A stretch of DNA of 6,278 nt from DSAR01 sp034437315 (GTDB taxonomy: Bacteria > Chloroflexota > Anaerolineae > B4-G1). Shown piece after piece: positions 1 through 4,396 of this stretch. A model generated the notes under the pieces. The model was not told the origin of the DNA and did not search any database. It saw only the letters and a program-made list of their open reading frames with translations. A program made the translations under genes and the position numbers. The DNA is taken from contig DAOTUC010000230.1 in assembly GCA_034437315.1 (NCBI GenBank), positions 1 to 6,278 on the forward strand. The letters run 5' to 3'. Positions within the stretch are counted from its first letter, which is position 1. Every line of letters begins with the position of its first letter.

Positions 1-130
1 CCTCTTGCTTCTCGTATTTGGCTACGGTCTTGCGGCTTTTCAGATTCGCGCTGACCGCGGCTTGTTCTTGTGTACGTCCTTTTTGTCTTTCTCTCATCAT
101 TAACCTCACTTGGGCGTCGGTTGCTGTCAT
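1..130 (-). CDS. istA: IS21-family transposase IstA, N-terminal fragment (runs off left edge)
   Basis: Only the first 43 codons are visible. Translation from the ATG at 130-128 begins MTATDAQVRLMMRERQ and continues with GRTQEQAAV and SRKTVAKYEK. This is the characteristic N-terminal helix-turn-helix opening of IS21-family IstA transposases (residues about 18-42), which bind the element ends. IstA is the DDE transposase of IS21 elements and normally works with the AAA+ helper IstB, encoded downstream; the rest of istA and any istB would lie left of the window. The start is well supported because a strong GAGGAGGT ribosome binding site lies 6 bases upstream. The visible part has no frameshift or stop, so nothing shows it is broken, but intactness cannot be judged. 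The family call is recognition from sequence, not a database hit. Confidence 0.85.
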   Translation of the reverse strand, partial: MTATDAQVRLMMRERQKGRTQEQAAVSANLKSRKTVAKYEKQE

Positions 131-136
131 AGTATG

Positions 137-144
137 ACCTCCTC
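137..144 (-). promoter_or_regulatory. Ribosome binding site of istA
   Basis: Read on the minus strand this is GAGGAGGT, a near-perfect Shine-Dalgarno sequence 6 bases before the ATG at 130-128. It decides the istA start over the later in-frame ATGs at codons 11 and 12. Confidence 0.8.
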
Positions 145-174
145 TTTTTTGAGATAAAAGGCCAGTCTACTACA

Positions 175-217
175 GCTTGACCGATTTTCCTAATGGGATT
201 TCTAATTGTCGCTTGAC
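175..217. repeat. Repeats inside the IS21-type end
   Basis: GCTTGAC occurs at 175-181 and again at 211-217, with 36 bases start to start. Between them lie two adjacent near copies of an AT-rich word: GATTTTCCTAAT at 183-194 and GATTTCTAAT at 197-206. Subterminal repeats at IS21 ends are known to bind transposase, which is the likely role here. The repeats are seen directly; their function is inferred. Confidence 0.5.
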
Positions 218-241
218 AGAACGTCAGAAGATACGGCCTAA

Positions 242-297
242 CCAATAGCGCCCTTGCACATTGAGCAAGGATTTGATTGTCAATGATCCCTTATTGG
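242..297. repeat. Nested inverted repeats in the 219-387 non-coding stretch
   Basis: An inner hairpin pairs CCTTGC (252-257) with GCAAGG (265-270) around a 7-base loop. An outer pair, CCAATA (242-247) with TATTGG (292-297), brackets it. A short dyad ATTG-T-CAAT lies at 276-284. No T-run follows the hairpin on either strand, so it is not a typical intrinsic terminator. It could be a further part of the mobile-element end, a regulatory site for the gene at 388, or chance. The rest of 219-387 shows no convincing gene or promoter. Confidence 0.4.
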
Positions 298-378
298 CTT
301 GGAAGCGACGCGGCTTCTGTCAGATTAGGATAGATAAGGCAGGGGATGCAAGCTGAAAATCTGCGTCCCCTGCTCAAT

Positions 379-382
379 GGAG
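379..382 (+). promoter_or_regulatory. Ribosome binding site choosing the start at 388
   Basis: GGAG lies 5 bases before the ATG at 388. The alternative in-frame ATG at 346 has its purine run (AGGGG, 341-345) touching the start codon, which is too close to work well. Starting at 388 also puts the two lysines and the membrane helix at the extreme N-terminus, as expected for a membrane anchor. Confidence 0.6.
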
Positions 383-387
383 TGAAT

Positions 388-1065
388 ATGAAGAAGTTCT
401 ACTGGTTAATTATAGTCGTTGCCTTGGCACTCATCTCGATAATAACCATTGCCAAGTTAAAGCCAGTCACTCGCTACCAAACGCATAGATCTGCCTCAAG
501 ATACTACAGACACCTGGCTGCTGGTGAGTTTGAAAAAGCCTTTGAGTATGTCGCCTATTACGATGAGTACTCTGATCTTGAACCAGCAGTCTTACACGAA
601 GACGCTAAAAAAGTTTGGGTAGGTCGAGTAAAAGAGATGAGGCAATCCGGGCTGTACTTTGCTGAAGTGGAAAGAATTCAAGTCCTCATAGATGACGGCT
701 ATCCGATGGGAAAAGCTTATGTAACCATCGTCGATCAAGGCGTCAAGACGAGGGTGACTCAAAATATCTGCTTCGCAAGGCATTCGGGGACATGGAGAGT
801 CCAGGTCATAAGGACAGATTCTGACTGCTTGACCGAAACCATCGCCAGTCTTGACAAAGCGATCAGTGGACACATACCTCAAATTTCAAAGAAGGATCAA
901 TCCGCGTCCACTCCTCTCTCAACAAGGCATCTCGGTCGAGCCAATCAATCTCCGACAACGGATGGGAAGATCTTCCCCGGATTGAGAATATTGAGCGGGT
1001 CGAAGGCGCGCTTGATCCGGCGCTGGAGCCCAATCAGCGCCGCGTCCATGACCAGCGGCAGGTAA
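388..1065 (+). CDS. Small membrane-anchored protein of unknown function with a chimeric C-terminus
   Basis: The reading frame gives 225 residues from the preferred start (239 from the upstream ATG at 346). It opens with two lysines and one hydrophobic helix at about residues 5-22, with no lipobox cysteine, so it is probably a single-pass anchor or uncleaved signal with the rest outside the cytoplasm. Residues about 36-150 resemble small NTF2-like or DUF4878-type domains: an ASRYYRHL helix, then GEFEKAFEYV, then beta-rich segments including GKAYVTIVDQG and GTWRVQVIRT. That fold suggestion is weak. Cysteines at 128 and 147 could pair. From residue 186 the frame reads the antisense of the glcD 3' end, turns arginine- and serine-rich, and loses similarity to the AT-rich part, so the native stop was probably lost. 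The gene overlaps glcD tail to tail by 121 bases. I do not recognise its function. Confidence 0.6.
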   Translation: MKKFYWLIIVVALALISIITIAKLKPVTRYQTHRSASRYYRHLAAGEFEKAFEYVAYYDEYSDLEPAVLHEDAKKVWVGRVKEMRQSGLYFAEVERIQVLIDDGYPMGKAYVTIVDQGVKTRVTQNICFARHSGTWRVQVIRTDSDCLTETIASLDKAISGHIPQISKKDQSASTPLSTRHLGRANQSPTTDGKIFPGLRILSGSKARLIRRWSPISAASMTSGR

Positions 1066-2411
1066 CGCGCGCGCTTGGCGCCGACGCCGTGCTCGCCGCT
1101 GATAGCGCCGCCCAATTCGGTCACCGTCTCGTACAAATCAGTCAGGATCAGGGGCAATTTAGCCTCCCACTCCGCCACATCGGTCTCGGGCCGCTTGACG
1201 ACGGTGGCGTGGAGATTGCCATCGCCGGCGTGGCCGTAACAGGGGATCAACACGTCGTATTGGCGCGACAGCCGCTCCAGGGCCCGCACCAGGTCGGGGA
1301 TCCGGGCCAGGGGGACGACGACATCCTCCAGGCTCTGCTCCGGGCAGACCGCCTTGAGCGCCTCCGCCATACTCTGCCGAGGGCGCCAGATCCGCCGCTC
1401 GGCTGCCAGCGAATCCCCCACGAAGACGTCCAGCGCGCCCAATTCCAGGCACAGATCGACGATGGTGTTGTAATCCGCCTCCACCTGCGCCAAACTGTTC
1501 CCGTCCACCTCGATCAGCAGTAGCGCGCCGGTATCGGGATGAGGAATCCGCTCGTCGAGAAAATCGTAGGTCAATTGGATGGACAGGCGATCCATAAACT
1601 CCAACGAACAGGGCACGATGCGACCCTGGGTCATAATCTTGGGCGCCGCCCGAATGGCGGTGGGAACGTCGGCGAAGGGGACCAGGAGCGCCACGCGGGC
1701 CACGGGCAACGGGACCAGCCGCAACGTGACCTGGGTGAAAATCCCCAACGTGCCCTCCGATCCCACCATCAGGTGCAAGAGATCGTAACCGGTGACGTCC
1801 TTGACCCGCTTGCCGCCAAGCCGCACGATCTCGCCGGTGGGCAGCACCACCTCCAGCCCCAGCACGTAACGGCCGGTAACGCCGTACTTGATGGCCCGCC
1901 CGCCGCCGGCGTTCTCGGCCACGTTCCCGCCGATGAAACAGGTCTCCAGACTCATCGGATACCCGGCGTAGAACAGCCCGTGCGGTTCGACCGCCGCGTT
2001 GATGTCGTTGGTCACCACGCCCGGCTCGACCACGACGACCAAGTTCTCCGTGTCGATCTCTAGGATGTGGTTCATCCGCTCCAGCGAGAGCAGGATGCCC
2101 CCGTAAACCGGCACCGCCCCGCACGAAAGCCCCGATCCGGCCCCTCTCGGCGTGACGGGAATTCGCTCCCGGTTGGCCAAGCGCACGATGGCGGCGATCT
2201 CCTCGGTCGTCCCCGGCTTGACCACCACCTCCGGCATGTGAGCATACGCCTCGCCGGCGACCTCGTCGTGGGCGTAATCCAGCATGCGCTCCGGCTGGTC
2301 GAAGATGACGTGGGCGGCGCCCTCCTGTTCGCCGACGATGGCGCGCAATTCGTCGGCGATGGACGGGGTGACGGGGGCGTAGGGGCTTTCGGAGGTTTGT
2401 TTGGTATTCAT
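945..2411 (-). CDS. glcD: FAD-linked D-2-hydroxyacid oxidase (GlcD-type: glycolate oxidase subunit or D-lactate dehydrogenase)
   Basis: The 488-residue length is usual for GlcD-like members of the VAO/PCMH flavoprotein family, which oxidise D-lactate, glycolate or related D-2-hydroxyacids to 2-oxoacids. The FAD-binding half holds VVKPGTTEEIAAIV (63-76), PRGAGSGLSCGA (88-99), GGNVAENAGG (161-170), KYGVTGRYVLGLEVVLPTGE (175-194) and MVGSEGTLGIF (215-225). The C-terminal half carries EDVVVP (362-367), the metal and substrate-site signature GHAGDGNLH (393-401), ISGEHGVG (437-444) and the family ending FDPLNILNPGKIF (470-482). Cys97 replaces the more usual glycine in GLSGGA. The ATG lies inside the larA stop (ATGA) and has no Shine-Dalgarno sequence of its own, so translation is probably coupled to larA. 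No Fe-S (GlcF-like) or GlcE partner is visible, so the electron acceptor is unknown. Next to larA, D-lactate is the best substrate guess. Confidence 0.9.
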   Translation of the reverse strand: MNTKQTSESPYAPVTPSIADELRAIVGEQEGAAHVIFDQPERMLDYAHDEVAGEAYAHMPEVVVKPGTTEEIAAIVRLANRERIPVTPRGAGSGLSCGAVPVYGGILLSLERMNHILEIDTENLVVVVEPGVVTNDINAAVEPHGLFYAGYPMSLETCFIGGNVAENAGGGRAIKYGVTGRYVLGLEVVLPTGEIVRLGGKRVKDVTGYDLLHLMVGSEGTLGIFTQVTLRLVPLPVARVALLVPFADVPTAIRAAPKIMTQGRIVPCSLEFMDRLSIQLTYDFLDERIPHPDTGALLLIEVDGNSLAQVEADYNTIVDLCLELGALDVFVGDSLAAERRIWRPRQSMAEALKAVCPEQSLEDVVVPLARIPDLVRALERLSRQYDVLIPCYGHAGDGNLHATVVKRPETDVAEWEAKLPLILTDLYETVTELGGAISGEHGVGAKRARYLPLVMDAALIGLQRRIKRAFDPLNILNPGKIFPSVVGD

Positions 2412-3697
2412 AGGTCTTGGGTTTCAGGTTTAAGGTAGGGGATGGTCTGGGGGCCTTCGGGCAGGACGGCGATGGTAGCCTGGGGGTTGTCGCGCCGAAT
2501 GCGGTCCACGGTCGCCTCGATGGCGCGGCAGGGGATCACCAGCGCGCGGCGCAGTTCCTCGTCGGTGAGGCCGTCGGCGTAGACGTGAACGTTGGCCCGG
2601 CGCTGGATCTGGGCCTGGACCTGCGCCTCCCACTGGTCGTGGCAGCGGAAACCGGGCGCCGTCACCGTCTCCAGCAGTTCCCGGGGCGATTCGGCCTCCC
2701 ACAACAGCCGCCGGTACTCGCCGTGATTGGGGACGCCGTCCCAGCACTCGGCAGCGATGATGATATCCCCGCCGGGCTGCACGATCTGGGCCGCCGCCGA
2801 CATCCCCTTGACCGCCTGGTACAGGTTCAGGTCCAGGGGATAGCCGCTGTTCGACGTGACGACGACGTCGAACAACTCCGGTACCGGCTGCATGGCGGTC
2901 TGGCGCACGAACGCCGCCCCCGCCCGGTGGGCCGTTTCCAGGTCGCCGGCGAAGACGCCCGTGATCGCCCGCCGCCGGTTCAGGGTCACGTTGAGCAAAA
3001 AGGTCGGCTCGGTTGCCCGGGCGATATCCAGCATCTCCTCCCACAGCGGATTGCCGTCGGTCACCCCCCAAGCGACGTTGGGATCGGCCAGCATCGCGGC
3101 CCCGTGGTTGTCCAGGATGGCCTCGACGTCGGCGATGCCGGGCAAGACCGCCTTGGGACCGCCGCTGACGCCGGCGAAGAAGTGGGGCTCGATGAAACCG
3201 GTCAGGATCCGCACCGAGGCCGCCGCGTAGGCCCGGTTGACGCGCACCGTCCGCCCGGCCCGGTTGACGCCCGCCGGGACCAGATTCGCCTCGTCCCATG
3301 CGTCGTGCTGGATCACCCGGTACCGGTCGCACACCTCGGCCCCCAGCATCTCCGCCAACTCCGCCTCGGTCTGGGGGCGATGAGCGCCTAGCGCGTTGAT
3401 CAGCACGATTTGCTCGTCGGGCGCGCCGGCGTGGGCCAACGTCTCCAGCAGCGGCGGCAGCGCCCGGTCGTTGGGCATGGGGCGGGTCAGGTCGCTGAAG
3501 ACCACGGCGACGGTGTCCTCGGGCCGGACCAGGTCGCGCAGTGGAGGCGCGCCCATCGGCGCATCCAGCGCCGCGAGCAACGCCGCCCGCTCGTCCGGCA
3601 GCCCCTCGACGAAGCGGGGTTCGATGACGGTGATGGGGGCGTCGTCGGGGAATTCGACCGTCAAGCCGTCGCGACCATAGGATAGTTCAAGGTGCAT
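2408..3697 (-). CDS. larA: LarA-type nickel-pincer 2-hydroxyacid racemase (lactate racemase family)
   Basis: This 429-residue protein has the length and motifs of LarA (DUF2088), the racemase that uses a nickel pincer nucleotide covalently bound to lysine. Visible motifs are FSDLTRPMP (67-75), ALGAHRP (102-108), QHDAWDE (130-136), GFIEPHFFAGVSGGPKAVLP (167-186), ILDNHG (194-199) and YQAVKGM (293-299). His106, His172, Lys182 and His198 match in order and spacing His108, His174, Lys184 and His200 of Lactobacillus plantarum LarA as I recall that numbering. These are the two catalytic histidines, the cofactor-bearing lysine and the nickel-binding histidine, so the enzyme looks active. SGGPK replaces the SGGRK form, which could mark a subfamily with a different substrate such as malate. 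The cofactor genes larB, larC and larE are not in the window. Its stop overlaps the glcD start. The start at 3697 has only a weak GGTGA, 4 bases upstream. Confidence 0.88.
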   Translation of the reverse strand: MHLELSYGRDGLTVEFPDDAPITVIEPRFVEGLPDERAALLAALDAPMGAPPLRDLVRPEDTVAVVFSDLTRPMPNDRALPPLLETLAHAGAPDEQIVLINALGAHRPQTEAELAEMLGAEVCDRYRVIQHDAWDEANLVPAGVNRAGRTVRVNRAYAAASVRILTGFIEPHFFAGVSGGPKAVLPGIADVEAILDNHGAAMLADPNVAWGVTDGNPLWEEMLDIARATEPTFLLNVTLNRRRAITGVFAGDLETAHRAGAAFVRQTAMQPVPELFDVVVTSNSGYPLDLNLYQAVKGMSAAAQIVQPGGDIIIAAECWDGVPNHGEYRRLLWEAESPRELLETVTAPGFRCHDQWEAQVQAQIQRRANVHVYADGLTDEELRRALVIPCRAIEATVDRIRRDNPQATIAVLPEGPQTIPYLKPETQDL

Positions 3698-3710
3698 TAT
3701 TTCACCACAA

Positions 3711-4070
3711 CTACTCGACGATATCTCGTGGTTCTATGACCAATCGAATACCATTTAGCACCTGGCGCATTCGTCGACTTGAGAGAGTACCTATCCATTC
3801 ATCAAGATCCCTCTTGTCCACAGTAAATACCTGTGAGACGTTAACCACGCTCTGCTTGGGTAAGTTCGCCTCTCCTTTTCCCAACAACACATTTCCAGGG
3901 GCTTGAGCTCGACGTACGTTAGATGTCAGCTCACATACCACCACTGTGTTAATCCGGCTGCGATTGAACACGTTGTTCTGTACAACGACATGAGGATGGC
4001 GATATCCTGGTTGGGATCCTGATGGATTTCCCAGATCAATCCAAAACACATCTCCCTGGTTGATTACCAT
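3711..4070 (-). CDS. mazF: MazF/PemK-family mRNA interferase toxin
   Basis: A 119-residue protein of typical MazF length. MazF toxins are ribosome-independent endoribonucleases that cut mRNA at short sequences and are held inactive by their antitoxin. The order of motifs is clear: N-terminal GDVFWIDL (6-13), PGYRHPHVVVQNN (21-33), INTVVVCELTSN (40-51), NLPKQSVVNVSQVFTVDK (69-86) and a final helix from IGTLSSRR. Arg24 and Thr49 occupy the places of the catalytic arginine and threonine of characterised MazF proteins, so the toxin looks intact. It overlaps the antitoxin gene by 7 bases (4064-4070) and has only a weak Shine-Dalgarno sequence, so it should be made in smaller amounts by coupling. 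Its stop lies 13 bases before larA. Its base composition is visibly AT-richer than both flanks, suggesting acquisition with the antitoxin. Confidence 0.9.
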   Translation of the reverse strand: MVINQGDVFWIDLGNPSGSQPGYRHPHVVVQNNVFNRSRINTVVVCELTSNVRRAQAPGNVLLGKGEANLPKQSVVNVSQVFTVDKRDLDEWIGTLSSRRMRQVLNGIRLVIEPRDIVE

Positions 4071-4321
4071 TGTCCCATAACCTGTTGTCTGTGCTTCTGA
4101 CGCCGCGCCTCACGCACGGCCTCCACTTCTTCTGTGTCAGAAACATCTGCATAAACTTCATTAAGCTTTTCAAGCATCCTGCGATTTTCATGCTGCTTAA
4201 TGAAGGCATCAACAGCCAGTGCAAATATCTGGCTGCGGGATACCTGTAACTCCTCGGCCAGATTGTCGACTTCATCAAAGAGAGATTCTTGGATAGATAT
4301 AGCTGTTTTTACCGTTGTCAT
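4064..4321 (-). CDS. mazE: Ribbon-helix-helix antitoxin partner of MazF
   Basis: An 85-residue protein whose first 45 or so residues form a MetJ/Arc-type ribbon-helix-helix: a short strand VKTAISI (4-10), helix A around SLFDEVDNLAEEL (13-25), then VSRSQIFALAVDAFI (27-41). Such domains dimerise and bind palindromic operators. The charged C-terminal tail (EEVEAVREARRQKHRQQ) is the part expected to fold onto and block MazF. It is thus the RHH type seen in Bacillus and mycobacterial MazEF pairs, not the AbrB type of E. coli MazE. It starts behind a strong AGGAGGT with 7-base spacing and is the first gene of the pair; the order antitoxin then toxin and the 7-base overlap are classic. Together with its operator it probably represses its own promoter. 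Confidence 0.85.
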   Translation of the reverse strand: MTTVKTAISIQESLFDEVDNLAEELQVSRSQIFALAVDAFIKQHENRRMLEKLNEVYADVSDTEEVEAVREARRQKHRQQVMGQW

Positions 4322-4323
4322 TT

Positions 4324-4354
4324 GTTATACCTCCTATACTACCTTAAGTATAAC
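4324..4354. promoter_or_regulatory. Palindromic operator overlapping the mazEF promoter and ribosome binding site
   Basis: GTTATAC (4324-4330) and GTATAAC (4348-4354) are perfect inverted repeats separated by 17 bases. Inside them TATACT (4335-4340) and AGTATA (4347-4352) form a second dyad with a 6-base gap. The shared TATAC/GTATA word thus occurs three times, covering the -10 box, the predicted start site and the edge of the ribosome binding site. This is the expected place for an RHH antitoxin to bind and repress. The repeats are seen; binding is inferred. Confidence 0.65.
4329..4335 (-). promoter_or_regulatory. mazE: Ribosome binding site of the antitoxin gene
   Basis: The minus strand reads AGGAGGT, 7 bases before the ATG at 4321. 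It is much stronger than anything in front of mazF, which favours an excess of antitoxin over toxin. Confidence 0.8.
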
Positions 4355-4375
4355 AATGAGTCATGACCAAGTCAA
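4347..4375 (-). promoter_or_regulatory. Predicted sigma-70-type promoter of mazEF
   Basis: On the minus strand a -35 box TTGACT (4370-4375) is followed after exactly 17 bases by a -10 box TATACT (4347-4352). Each is one mismatch from consensus. Transcription would start near 4340 and give a leader of about 19 bases, just enough to contain the ribosome binding site. This is the best promoter visible in the window. Confidence 0.75.
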
Positions 4376-4396
4376 TATCGTGCAGCGCTTCACTCC

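Larger units (their letters stand above)
1..218 (-). mobile_element. Left (istA-proximal) end of an IS21-family insertion sequence
   Basis: The istA fragment and its roughly 90-base leader form the 5' end of an IS21-type element that extends out of the window to the left. The proposed outer end is at 218, where the minus strand reads TGTCAAGCGACAATTAGAAA. IS21-family ends characteristically begin with TGT and carry several internal transposase-binding repeats. A GCTTGAC repeat at 175-181 and 211-217 fits that pattern. The other end and any target duplication are outside the window, so the exact boundary is inferred and could lie some tens of bases to the right. Confidence 0.55.

Noticed and set aside
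346..387. Upstream ATG at 346 as the start of the membrane protein
   Set aside because: Its purine-rich run directly abuts the ATG and it would place 14 extra residues before a typical Lys-Lys-hydrophobic N-terminus. The ATG at 388 has a correctly spaced GGAG.
592..882. Minus-strand 96-residue frame opposite the small membrane protein gene
   Set aside because: It has no ribosome binding site or recognisable motif, and the opposite strand has a coherent protein with a membrane anchor.
1539..3391. Long plus-strand open frames opposite glcD and larA (for example 1539-2063 and 2417-3391)
   Set aside because: They are antisense to two genes with complete family motifs, have low-complexity Gly/Arg/His/Gln-rich translations and no ribosome binding sites. 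Long antisense frames are expected in GC-rich DNA.
4376..4396. Possible terminator after the helicase gene
   Set aside because: Only a short AGCGCT palindrome is present, with no stable stem and no T-run on the minus strand.
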